Assembly (NCBI GenBank): GCA_902519235.1
Contig: CABYJE010000002.1
Coordinates: forward strand, 62,001-126,000
From: an uncultured Prochlorococcus sp.
GTDB lineage: Bacteria; Cyanobacteriota; Cyanobacteriia; PCC-6307; Cyanobiaceae
DNA length: 64,000 nucleotides
Direction: 5' to 3'
Shown: positions 56,120 to 64,000 of the stretch, piece by piece
Numbering within the stretch: position 1 is the first letter of the stretch
Layout: every line of letters starts with the position of its first letter
Made by a program: the position numbers and the translations under genes
The notes under the pieces: model-generated
What the model was told of the DNA's origin: nothing
What the model saw: the letters and a program-made list of their open reading frames with translations, nothing else
Database searches by the model: none

Positions 56120-57348
56120 CATTTCTGTTTATTCGCAAATTTAATAAATTCAGCAACTAAAAAAATAGAACCTGTTAGAACAGGATGATTAGTCGGCCAT
56201 TTTTTTAAAGAAAATAAATACTCAATGGCAAGTTCAAATGTTTTAAATTCAATTGTTTTTTGAAAGTCAATTTCTTTAATCTCAGATAGATCATTTAATT
56301 GCCAACTAGGTTGGTTTGGAACTGGCACAAGTAATAAGTGATCATTTTTCTTTAGAAGTGTTTTTAATATTGCGTAAATATCTTTTTGTCTTTGGACACC
56401 TAAAATCCAATAAATTCCTTTATCTTCATTCTCCCAATTGCTTCGCTCATTAGAGAGAGCTTTTGCAGCAGGATAATTGTGCGCACAATCTACAAGAATT
56501 TCTTTATTGAAATAATTTATTATTTCTAGCCTTCCCTTCCAACTTGTCTTTTTAAGACCTTGACATATGTGTTTTTCTTTTATGTAAAATCCCAAATTAT
56601 TCAGCGCTTCAATTGCTCCAATAGCTACTGAAGCATTTTGCTTTTGAAAAATTCCTTTTAATCCAAGCTCATAGCTGTTTGAAATTGAATCTTTCCAAAT
56701 AATTTCTGCTCCAACCTCTTTAACTTTTTTGGTTATTAAATTTTCAACTTGACTATTTTGATTGCATGAGATGACAATTGAGTTTTTTTCAATAACTGCT
56801 AATTTTTCTTCAGCAATTTTTTCAATAGTATTTCCAAGAAATTCTTTATGGTCTAAGCCAATATTCCCAATAGCAATGATTGGTCTAGATTTATGGGCTG
56901 TTGTCGCGTCTAATCGTCCCCCTAAGCCGGCTTCAAGAATGAGTAATTCAACTTTTTGATGGTCAAAAAAATTTAGTGCGCAGCAAATGATTTTTTCAAA
57001 AGGAGTTAATTCAAATGTTGAAAAATTTTTTTCTATTAATCTATAGATTTTTTCAAAATCAGTTTTGTTGATATTTTTTTTATTAACTCTAATCCTCTCG
57101 CACACATCCAAAAGATGAGGAGATGTCGTTACACCGAAATTCCTTTTAGCTTCAAAAAGTATACTTTCTAAATATGCCGCGATTGATCCTTTCCCATTGG
57201 TTCCAATAATCTGTATCGCAGGTATATTCTTGCAAGGATTACCAAGTTCTTGAAGTGCTTTTTTAATTCTTGATAAACCTAACTTGATATTATCCCTTTC
57301 ATATTTAGGAGATAATAATTCAAAAGTTTTTAAATTTGCATTTTTCAA
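56116..57348 (-). CDS. folC: Folylpolyglutamate / dihydrofolate synthase
   Basis: 410 residues. Adds glutamate to folate or dihydropteroate. The P-loop GTNGKGSIAAYLESIL and the LEAGLGGRLDATTAHKSR block are Mur-ligase-like FolC features, with VDCAHNYPAAKAL near the C-terminal domain. Convergent with the FAD oxidase by 4 bp, and 11 bp after argD on the same strand. Confidence 0.94.
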   Translation of the reverse strand: MKNANLKTFELLSPKYERDNIKLGLSRIKKALQELGNPCKNIPAIQIIGTNGKGSIAAYLESILFEAKRNFGVTTSPHLLDVCERIRVNKKNINKTDFEKIYRLIEKNFSTFELTPFEKIICCALNFFDHQKVELLILEAGLGGRLDATTAHKSRPIIAIGNIGLDHKEFLGNTIEKIAEEKLAVIEKNSIVISCNQNSQVENLITKKVKEVGAEIIWKDSISNSYELGLKGIFQKQNASVAIGAIEALNNLGFYIKEKHICQGLKKTSWKGRLEIINYFNKEILVDCAHNYPAAKALSNERSNWENEDKGIYWILGVQRQKDIYAILKTLLKKNDHLLLVPVPNQPSWQLNDLSEIKEIDFQKTIEFKTFELAIEYLFSLKKWPTNHPVLTGSIFLVAEFIKFANKQKC

Positions 57349-57359
57349 AATTTAAATTG

Positions 57360-58535
57360 CTATAACTCTTCAAAAATTGAATTTAGCTTATCCAAAAGAA
57401 TATTAATTTCTCTTCGAGAAATAACTAATGGTGGGACAATCCTTACAACATTTCCTCCTGCAGGAACTACCAGTAATCCTTTATCAAAAGCTTTTAATGT
57501 AATTTTTTTTGCATCAGCATAATCATCATTTATCACAAGACCTTGTATTAAACCTAAACCTCTTTTCCCGCTAATAATATTTGGAAATTTTTTTGACAAT
57601 TCTTCAAACCCAGCACTTAATTGTTCCCCTCTTAGATAAACATTATTGATAATATTTCTTCTATTTATTTCTTCTAATACAGTTAGGGCAGCTTTACAAG
57701 CGAATGGGTTCCCTCCAAAAGTGCTTGCATGATCCCCTGGAGAGAAAATGTTGGCTTTTTCTTTTACCAATAATGCTCCAATTGCATGACCTCCTCCTAA
57801 TCCTTTAGCAAGGGTGAATCCATCAGGTTCAATTCCTAAATTCTCATAACCCCACATTTTTCCAGTTCGACCTACTCCACTTTGGACCTCATCTAAAATG
57901 AGAAGAGAATTATATTTATCACATATTTCTCTCAGGCTTTTAAAAAATATTTTACTTCCAGGAATTACGCCGCCTTCGCCTTGTATTGGTTCAACTAAAA
58001 CGCCGGAAATTTTTTGATCATTATTTTCACACTCTTCAAATAATTTTTTTACCGAATCAAAATTGTTAAATTTAAAAAATTTGAACCCTTGAATCATTGG
58101 TTCGAAACCTTTTTGATATTTTGGTTGTCCAGTAGCACTCAAGGCTGCAAGCGTCCTTCCATGGAAGCTGGATTCTGCTGCGAGAATAATTGATTCTTTA
58201 CCTTTATTTGTTTTATTTCCATATTTTTTAATTAATTTAATTGCTGATTCATTTGCTTCCGCACCACTATTACAGAAGAAGACGCTTTTAGCACAACTTA
58301 TATTCGTTAAAGTTCTGCTTAATTGTTCTTGTTCTTCGATGTTGTAGAGATTAGAAATGTGCTGAATCTTTTTTAGTTGAGTTGATAACCTTCTTCTTAA
58401 AACTCTATCGCTATGTCCAAGACTACAAGTTGCTATACCCGCGACTGCATCAAGATATCTTTTACCTGTTTTGTCCCATAGCCAACAACCTTTACCTTTT
58501 ATGAAAGATATATCGAATCGACTATATGTATTCAT
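57360..58535 (-). CDS. argD: Acetylornithine aminotransferase
   Basis: 391 residues from the ATG at 58535. The frame extends upstream into tRNA-Leu, which cannot be coding, so this Met is the start. PLP enzyme of arginine synthesis: YLDAVAGIATCSLGHSD, FFCNSGAEANESAIKLIKKYG, SFHGRTLAALSATGQ, LILDEVQSGVGRTGKMWGYE and the Lys in TLAKGLGGG. Confidence 0.95.
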   Translation of the reverse strand: MNTYSRFDISFIKGKGCWLWDKTGKRYLDAVAGIATCSLGHSDRVLRRRLSTQLKKIQHISNLYNIEEQEQLSRTLTNISCAKSVFFCNSGAEANESAIKLIKKYGNKTNKGKESIILAAESSFHGRTLAALSATGQPKYQKGFEPMIQGFKFFKFNNFDSVKKLFEECENNDQKISGVLVEPIQGEGGVIPGSKIFFKSLREICDKYNSLLILDEVQSGVGRTGKMWGYENLGIEPDGFTLAKGLGGGHAIGALLVKEKANIFSPGDHASTFGGNPFACKAALTVLEEINRRNIINNVYLRGEQLSAGFEELSKKFPNIISGKRGLGLIQGLVINDDYADAKKITLKAFDKGLLVVPAGGNVVRIVPPLVISRREINILLDKLNSIFEEL

Positions 58536-58540
58536 CAAAG

Positions 58541-58622
58541 TGGGAGCGGTCGGACTTGAACCGACATACCCGAAGGTGCCGCATTTTGAGTGCGGTGCGT
58601 CTACCAATTCCACCACGCTCCC
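58541..58622 (-). tRNA. tRNA-Leu (CAA)
   Basis: 82 nt with a type II variable arm. Acceptor GGGAGCG/CGCTCCC, D-arm GTGG...AATTGGTAGAC, anticodon loop CTCAAAA giving CAA, T-arm GTCGG-TTCAAGT-CCGAC, discriminator A. It is immediately upstream of argD (5 bp). Confidence 0.95.
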
Positions 58623-58901
58623 AAGGCTTTTGAAAAAATGAACTTTTTTATTATAACAAAAATAAACTTATTGACTATTGTTTTGGTCAAGGAAAAGTTA
58701 TCCAGAAAAAGTTTGTTATTAGTTAATCTTTTCGATAAAAACATAGAATTATTTATTGCAATTGCTGACAAGAAATGAGGGGGGAAAAGAAAATTTAAAC
58801 ATTTATGACACACTTTTGTGATTAAATGTGCTTAAAAGTCCTTTTTAAGAGGAAATACCTTCATCATTAGTAATATTGTGTTATATTTGATAAAAAAACT
58901 A

Positions 58902-59009
58902 ATGTCAAAAACTCAAGCTAAAAAATTATCCTTTAAATTTGTTCCTTATCTTTTTATTGCAGTAACTATACTTACAACATTCGGTTTTAATAGCGGAACT
59001 TGGGCATGA
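58902..59009 (+). CDS. Microprotein of 35 residues with a membrane segment
   Basis: ATG at 58902, stop TGA at 59007-59009. A basic, Lys-rich N-terminus is followed by one hydrophobic segment (about 12-28, FVPYLFIAVTILTTFGF) and a short polar end with GTWA. Size and layout resemble small photosystem or cytochrome accessory subunits, but I do not recognise it. Its last codon overlaps the ATG of the next microprotein (ATGA). Upstream gap 58623-58901 has no other gene. Confidence 0.5.
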   Translation: MSKTQAKKLSFKFVPYLFIAVTILTTFGFNSGTWA

Positions 59010-59116
59010 ACGAATTTAAATTTAATGGTTTAAATAAAATTTGGTCTAATCGTTTTCTAGTTTTGTTAATTTTATTTTTGGGTTGTATTTCACTAATCAA
59101 TATTGCTTACGTTTAA
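59006..59116 (+). CDS. Microprotein of 36 residues with a membrane segment
   Basis: ATG at 59006 overlaps the preceding stop by ATGA, as in translationally coupled pairs. N-terminal polar part with Lys/Asn, then a hydrophobic stretch (about 18-35, FLVLLILFLGCISLINIAYV) to the C-terminus. No relative recognised. It is convergent with murA, 38 bp away. Confidence 0.5.
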   Translation: MNEFKFNGLNKIWSNRFLVLLILFLGCISLINIAYV

Positions 59117-59154
59117 ATCAACTTTCTTAGTTTAAGAAATATATTTGGGAAATA

Positions 59155-60525
59155 CTAAGCTACTTCGAGTTTTGAAAGATTCTCAGATTTAGGTTCTGTT
59201 TTATATCTATTCTCCTCAAAAGTATTTTTACTAATCTCTCTAATTATTTTTACACCTAGATTTTTTAGTTTTAATTCAAAATTTTCATAACCTCTATCTA
59301 GATGTTCTAATCCATAGAAATTACTACTACCTTTTGCGATGATTCCTGCAATTATTAATGCAGCTGATGACCTTAAATCTGAGCCAACTAGATTCATCCC
59401 ATTAATTGTTTTAACTCCTTTGATGTGAGCTACGTTTTTGTTTAGTTTTATACTGGCTCCCATTTCATTAAGTAAATAAATATGATTCATTCTGTTTTCG
59501 AAAATTGTTTCAGTTATCTTTGATTCACCATTTGCGATTGTCATTAGAGTTGTAAATGGTGCCTGCAAATCAGTAGGAAAGCCTGGGAAAGGAGCTGTTT
59601 CAATATCTACTCCTTTAATCTCTTTACTCTTGATAGAAATCGAATTACCTTTAATCGTAATTTTACTCCCACTCTCTTGAAGCTTATTAGTGACAGCTTC
59701 AAGATGATGAGGGATTACTGGAGAAATTGTTATTGAAGAGGAAGTTGCAGCAGCAGCTATTAGAAAAGTTCCAGCTTCTATTCGGTCTGGAATTACTTTA
59801 TGGGTACATCCGCCAAGCTTATCAACACCATCAATAATAATTGTTTCTTTACCAGAGTCATAAATTTTTGCCCCCATTTTATTAAGCATTTGGCATAAAT
59901 CTTGAACTTCAGGCTCTCTAGCAGCATTTTCAATAGTAGTTCTTCCTTTAGCTAAAGATGCTGCCATTATTAAAGTTTCAGTCGCACCTACACTTGGACA
60001 ATTTAATTTAATATGAGTGCCATGAAGTCTATTTTTGTTCCCCCTTGTTGTTGCCTTTACAATTCCCTCTTCAATAATAATGTCTGCTCCTAGTGCGATT
60101 AATCCATTAATGTGCTCGTCTATTGGCCTTGAACCAATATTGCACCCACCTGGTAAAGGTACTTGAGCTTCTCCAAATTTAGTTAATAGTGCACCTATAC
60201 AAAAGAAACTAGCTCTTAATCCTTTAACAAGTTCATATGGAAGTTCTTTAATTGAAATAGTTGTTGGATCTATTTCTAGTTGGTTGTTTTTACGAATTAA
60301 ATTCACTCCTAAATTCTTTAAGATATTCCCCATCTTTTCAATATCAGTGAGAAAAGGTACATTTTCAAGAATTATTTTTTCATTAGTTAGCAATGATGAG
60401 GCTAATAAAACTAAAGCGGAATTCTTCGCACCACTTATTTCAACAATTCCATTTAACTTGCCTTGGCCAAGAATCTTTAAATTTTGCGATTTAAGAAATG
60501 ACTTCGTTTTGCTTCCGCAAATCAT
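59155..60525 (-). CDS. murA: UDP-N-acetylglucosamine 1-carboxyvinyltransferase
   Basis: 456 residues from the Met at 60525; the frame opens nine codons earlier (60552). First committed step of peptidoglycan synthesis. The catalytic Cys lies in LPGGCNIGSRPIDEH; NGIVEISGAKNSAL and PEVQDLCQMLNKMGA follow the inside-out barrel pattern. The C-terminus ends with a Ser/Glu-rich tail of about 30 residues. Confidence 0.95.
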   Translation of the reverse strand: MICGSKTKSFLKSQNLKILGQGKLNGIVEISGAKNSALVLLASSLLTNEKIILENVPFLTDIEKMGNILKNLGVNLIRKNNQLEIDPTTISIKELPYELVKGLRASFFCIGALLTKFGEAQVPLPGGCNIGSRPIDEHINGLIALGADIIIEEGIVKATTRGNKNRLHGTHIKLNCPSVGATETLIMAASLAKGRTTIENAAREPEVQDLCQMLNKMGAKIYDSGKETIIIDGVDKLGGCTHKVIPDRIEAGTFLIAAAATSSSITISPVIPHHLEAVTNKLQESGSKITIKGNSISIKSKEIKGVDIETAPFPGFPTDLQAPFTTLMTIANGESKITETIFENRMNHIYLLNEMGASIKLNKNVAHIKGVKTINGMNLVGSDLRSSAALIIAGIIAKGSSNFYGLEHLDRGYENFELKLKNLGVKIIREISKNTFEENRYKTEPKSENLSKLEVA

Positions 60526-60687
60526 TAAGACTAAATTTATTAGATTCATCATGACAAACTAATAATATTAAGTCCACCCTATGTAACGTCATGAATATTA
60601 ATAAAAAGTGAAAATGTATTTTTTGATTTCTTGGGAAATTAAAATTTAATAAATAATTGATCAAAATATTTATGTAATTAAAATATA

Positions 60688-61558
60688 ATTGATAACAAAT
60701 TTTTCAAAATTCTCATAGAAAATACTTTTTTAAAAATAACTAGTAAAAACAATAATCTAGTTAAAAGATTTAGATCATTTAAGAGAGGATCATCTCCAAA
60801 AGATCAAGACTTTTTTTGCATAGAGGGTACACATCTCATTGAAGAATTGCTGAAGTCTGGGAAAAATCCCTCTAATATTTTAGTTACCGAAAAATGGCTA
60901 AGAAAGAATCAAAATCTAAGCAAAAAATTTGATGAGTCATTAATAAATATTGTCTCAGAGGAAGTCTTAGCATCTGCGATTTCAACAATTAATCCAGATG
61001 GGATAGCAGCTTTAGTAGAGATTTCAGCAATACCTAATTATCAACTTAATAGAAAAGATGATTTTATTCTTGTTCTCGACAGAATTCAAGATCCTGGAAA
61101 TATGGGTAATCTATTTAGAACCGCCTTAGCTGCGGGTGTTAATGCAATTTTTTTTAGCTGGAGGTGCGCACCCATTAGGCCAAAAGGTATTAAGAGCATC
61201 CTCAGGCGCAGTTTTTCATCTTCCATTTTTAAGATTTGATGGCATTGAAGAAGAAATATTAAATTCTTTACTTAAGTCTTTGTCTGAATTATCAAATGTA
61301 GGATTTAAGATTTTCTCTACGAGTAGCCATAATGAGAGTTCAAAAAAACCTTCAAAACCTTACTGGGAAGTTGATTGGTCTAGACATACAGCATTAATTT
61401 TGGGTAATGAAGGTCAAGGTATTCATAAAAAAATTCAAGAAGCTTTTAATGAAACAATTACAATTCCGCATAGTGAGATTGTAGAATCATTGAATGTGGC
61501 TTGTGTTGCAGTTCCTTTATTACTAGAACGAAAAAGAGTCGCATACACCTCTAAATAA
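60688..61558 (+). pseudogene. SpoU/TrmH family RNA methyltransferase, frameshifted at a T8 tract
   Basis: Two frames make one protein. Frame A (coding by about 60736, to 61239) carries the substrate-binding N-domain (KRFRSFKRG, CIEGTHLIEELL) and SPOUT motif 1 (LDRIQDPGNMGNLFRTALAAGVNAIF). Frame B (from about 61136 to 61558) carries on as LAGGAHPLGQKVLRASSGAVFHLPF, then motif 2 (ALILGNEGQGI) and motif 3 (IPHSEIVESLNVACVAVP). The switch is at T8 (61148-61155); with seven T the reading would be continuous. No ATG, GTG or TTG is in frame before 60847, so the start is also unclear, perhaps ATT at 60688. Real loss, transcript slippage or sequencing error all fit. Confidence 0.75.
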
Positions 61559-61569
61559 ATAAATAAAAA

Positions 61570-63009
61570 GTGACTGATTCAAGTTTTGATTTTGATTTAA
61601 TCGTAATAGGAGCAGGATATGGAGGTTTTGATGCCGCTAAACATGCTGCTGGTAAGGGACTGAAAGTCGCAATAGTAGAATCTTCTGATATGGGAGGAAC
61701 TTGTGTTAACAAGGGTTGTGTTCCATCTAAAGCTCTTTTGGCTGCAAGTGGAAAAGTTAGAGAAATAGCTGATTATGAACATTTAGCTAAATTTGGTATA
61801 CATGCTTCACCAGTAAGATTCGAGAGATCAAAAATTGCAGATCATGCAAATAATTTAGTTTTAAATGTTAGAGAAAATTTAACAAAAACTCTTAAAAGGA
61901 GTGGAGTTGAAATTATTTTGGGCATTGGCAGAATTGAAGGAAATCAAAAAGTAGGTGTAAAAGATAAAAACGGAATTGATAAAATTTTCACATGTGAGAA
62001 TATTGTTATTGCAACAGGCTCTTCTCCTTTTGTGCCCCGTGGAATAAGTTTGGATAATAGGACCGTATTTACTAGCGATGATGCGGTTAAACTTGAGTGG
62101 CTTCCAAGATGGATAGCAATTATTGGAAGCGGATATATAGGTTTAGAATTTGCTGATGTTTACACCGCGCTTGGTTGTGAAGTTACCATGATCGAGGCTT
62201 TGGAGAATATTATGCCAACATTTGATCCAGACATAACTAAAATTGCAAAGAAGAACCTTATTCAAGCAAGAGATATAGACACAAAATCAAATGTCTTTGC
62301 GACAAAAATAACACCTGGATGCCCTGTAAAAATAGAACTGACTGATGCAAAATCTAAGGAAGTTGTAGAAACTTTAGAAGTTGACGCAGTACTAGTTGCA
62401 ACTGGCAGAAGTCCTAATAGTAATAACTTAAATCTTGAGTCGGTTGGTATCGAAACAGTAAAAGGTTTCATTCCTGTAGATGATCAAATGAGAGTTAAGA
62501 ATGGTGATGAAACAATACCTAATATTTGGGCTGTTGGAGATGTAACGGGCAAACTAATGCTTGCCCATACAGCTGCAGCGCAGGGTACTATTGCTGTTGA
62601 TAATATTTGCGGTGGTAATGTCGAAATTAACTATAAAAGTATCCCCGCAGCAACCTTTACTCACCCAGAGATAAGTTCAGTGGGTCTCTCTGAAGTTGAA
62701 GCTAAAGAGATATCTATAAAAGAAAATTTTACTTTGGGAGTTGTCAAAAGTTTCTTCAAGGCTAATTCAAAAGCATTGGCTGAATTAGAGAGTGATGGAT
62801 TGCTAAAGTTGATTTTCAATAAAGATAATGGGAAAGTATTAGGGGCTCATATTTTTGGGTTACATGCAGCCGATTTAATTCAAGAAATTTCGAACGCTAT
62901 TTCAAGGAACCAAGATGTAATTGAATTATCTAAAGAAGTTCATACTCACCCTACTCTTAGTGAAGTAGTTGAGGTCGCATATAAACAGGCGGCTTCTCAA
63001 ATAAAATAA
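61570..63009 (+). CDS. lpd: Dihydrolipoamide dehydrogenase (E3)
   Basis: 479 residues from a GTG start 11 bp after the SpoU gene. Reoxidises lipoamide in pyruvate dehydrogenase and related complexes. FAD loop VIGAGYGGFDAAKHAAGKG, the redox-active disulfide in GGTCVNKGCVPSK, a second nucleotide loop IAIIGSGYIGLEFADVY, and the His-Glu pair in VHTHPTLSEVVE. Followed by trpC after 12 bp. Confidence 0.96.
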   Translation: MTDSSFDFDLIVIGAGYGGFDAAKHAAGKGLKVAIVESSDMGGTCVNKGCVPSKALLAASGKVREIADYEHLAKFGIHASPVRFERSKIADHANNLVLNVRENLTKTLKRSGVEIILGIGRIEGNQKVGVKDKNGIDKIFTCENIVIATGSSPFVPRGISLDNRTVFTSDDAVKLEWLPRWIAIIGSGYIGLEFADVYTALGCEVTMIEALENIMPTFDPDITKIAKKNLIQARDIDTKSNVFATKITPGCPVKIELTDAKSKEVVETLEVDAVLVATGRSPNSNNLNLESVGIETVKGFIPVDDQMRVKNGDETIPNIWAVGDVTGKLMLAHTAAAQGTIAVDNICGGNVEINYKSIPAATFTHPEISSVGLSEVEAKEISIKENFTLGVVKSFFKANSKALAELESDGLLKLIFNKDNGKVLGAHIFGLHAADLIQEISNAISRNQDVIELSKEVHTHPTLSEVVEVAYKQAASQIK

Positions 63010-63021
63010 TATCTAAAATTA

Positions 63022-63909
63022 ATGGAGATAAGACGCAGGCCACCAAATCCAACAGTAAGGGTAGAAAATTTAGAATATGCTGTACCTCATAGAGAAGCAC
63101 AAGCAAAAAACATTCTGGAAGAAATTGTTTGGCACAAGGATATTGAAATTAAGAATTTTAAAAAAATAGTCTCTTTGGAAGATCTCATCAAAAAGATTGA
63201 AAAACTTCCTACTCCCAAAGATTTTTACAAAAATATCTTGGAGTCGAAAATAAAACCAGGAGTTATTGCTGAAATAAAAAAAGCTAGTCCGAGTAAAGGA
63301 GTTATTAGAAAAGATTTCAATCCTGAAGACATAGCAATTTGTTATGAAGGATTAGGTGCATCATGTATTTCAGTACTTACCGATAAAAGGTTTTTTCAAG
63401 GTAGTTATGAAATACTCGAAACTGTAAGGAAATCAACTAATCTCCCTCTACTCTGCAAAGATTTTATTATTTCTGCTTATCAGATTTATAAAGCAAGGGT
63501 ATCTGGTGCTGATGCAATATTATTAATCGCTGCGATTTTAAGTGATGATGATTTAATTTATTTAAAGAAAATAGCTGATAATTTAAAGATGAGTGTTCTT
63601 GTTGAAGTTCATAACGATAATGAATTAGAAAGGATTCTAAAGTTAAAATCTTTTAATTTGATTGGAATAAATAATAGGGACTTAAAGACTTTTAAAACGG
63701 ATTTAAAAACATCAAAAGAATTGATGCATACATATGCAGATATATTTTTAAAACAAAATATTATTCCCATAAGTGAATCTGGAATTAATTGTGCCGAAGA
63801 TTTAGAATCGCTTAGATCTATTGGAATCATGGGAGTATTAATTGGTGAAACTTTTATGAGAGAAACTGATATTGCACAATCGTTCAAGAAATTATTTAAC
63901 TCAATTTAA
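63022..63909 (+). CDS. trpC: Indole-3-glycerol phosphate synthase
   Basis: 295 residues, longer than E. coli's TrpC domain by an N-terminal extension of ~35 residues, normal for cyanobacteria. Tryptophan synthesis: [15 protein letters not shown] (catalytic Lys), [47 protein letters not shown] and SESGI are the key blocks. Close behind lpd on the same strand. Confidence 0.96.
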   Translation: MEIRRRPPNPTVRVENLEYAVPHREAQAKNILEEIVWHKDIEIKNFKKIVSLEDLIKKIEKLPTPKDFYKNILESKIKPGVIAEIKKASPSKGVIRKDFNPEDIAICYEGLGASCISVLTDKRFFQGSYEILETVRKSTNLPLLCKDFIISAYQIYKARVSGADAILLIAAILSDDDLIYLKKIADNLKMSVLVEVHNDNELERILKLKSFNLIGINNRDLKTFKTDLKTSKELMHTYADIFLKQNIIPISESGINCAEDLESLRSIGIMGVLIGETFMRETDIAQSFKKLFNSI

Positions 63910-63964
63910 TATTGACTTCAAATCGTGCTATAAAATTTAATAAGCAAAGTTGTACTGAATATAT

Positions 63965-64000
63965 ATGCAGGCTGTAATTTTAACAGGTATAGTCGCAGGA
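63965..64000 (+). CDS. Start of a further gene, truncated by the window edge
   Basis: ATG at 63965 begins a 12-codon open frame (MQAVILTGIVAG) running off the window. Only the N-terminus is seen, so no function can be given. Confidence 0.4.
   Translation, partial: MQAVILTGIVAG

Noticed and set aside
58536..58616. N-terminal extension of argD
   Set aside because: It translates part of tRNA-Leu (58541-58622).
58601..58813. 70-residue minus-strand ORF
   Set aside because: Its end crosses tRNA-Leu and the sequence shows no protein-like pattern.
1..64000. Mobile element, prophage, CRISPR or restriction system
   Set aside because: No integrase, transposase, terminal repeats, repeat-spacer array or restriction-modification genes were seen; the window is core genome.

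Overview
The window is AT-rich (roughly 30% GC by eye), densely packed and almost entirely housekeeping. It reads as a piece of a marine picocyanobacterial chromosome, most likely a high-light-adapted Prochlorococcus. The pointers are kaiB-kaiC beside rplU/rpmA with no kaiA, an NblS-type histidine kinase, a plant-type ferredoxin, a high-light-inducible protein, a paired clpR/clpP, cyanobacterial families (photosystem II S4 protein, DUF1825, DUF3086, DUF3119), very short intergenic gaps, many 4-14 bp gene overlaps and frequent GTG/TTG starts. The genus call is an inference from gene content and composition; no rRNA is present.

Layout. 1-5.3 kb: a broken ligase-like fragment at the edge, an oddly arranged photolyase relative, a DoxX membrane protein, a 57-residue protein, a PPOX flavoprotein, a membrane methyltransferase-like protein, tRNA-Val and the S4 protein. 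5.4-9.4 kb: serA, prmA, ferredoxin and a lumenal pentapeptide protein. 9.4-16.1 kb: rnz, a SpoIID-like protein, truB, a methyltransferase, rpmA/rplU and the clock genes kaiB-kaiC. 16.1-20.4 kb: the nblS kinase, purD and purC. 20.4-26.7 kb: an outer-membrane operon (Omp85/BamA, lpxC, fabZ, lpxA, lpxB) ending in an apparently exported MsrA.

26.7-36.9 kb: pepA, a GIY-YIG-like protein, a secreted TPR protein, DUF1825, tyrS, pyrF, and a minus-strand run of MFS transporter, MlaE permease, DUF3119, DUF3086 and plsY that looks like a lipid supply and trafficking unit. 36.9-41.5 kb: tRNA-Gly, glgX, a 628 bp gap, HU, and a nest of very small membrane or secreted proteins ending in an HLIP. 41.5-48.3 kb: cobD, ilvC, clpP/clpR, a PIN-TRAM protein, hemW-like, panB and the SRP RNA. 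48.3-53.4 kb: ftsZ, ftsQ-like, ddl, miaB and tRNA-His. 53.5-64 kb: a CodA-like amidohydrolase with an FAD oxidase, folC, argD, tRNA-Leu, two overlapping microproteins, murA, a frameshifted SpoU methyltransferase, lpd, trpC and the start of one more gene.

No mobile element, integrase, CRISPR array or phage module was seen. The less expected material is at small scale: the reordered photolyase relative, several unlisted small ORFs, the CodA-like/FAD-oxidase pair, the GIY-YIG-like orphan and the T8-tract frameshift in the SpoU gene. All coordinates and motifs were read by eye; no database search was run.
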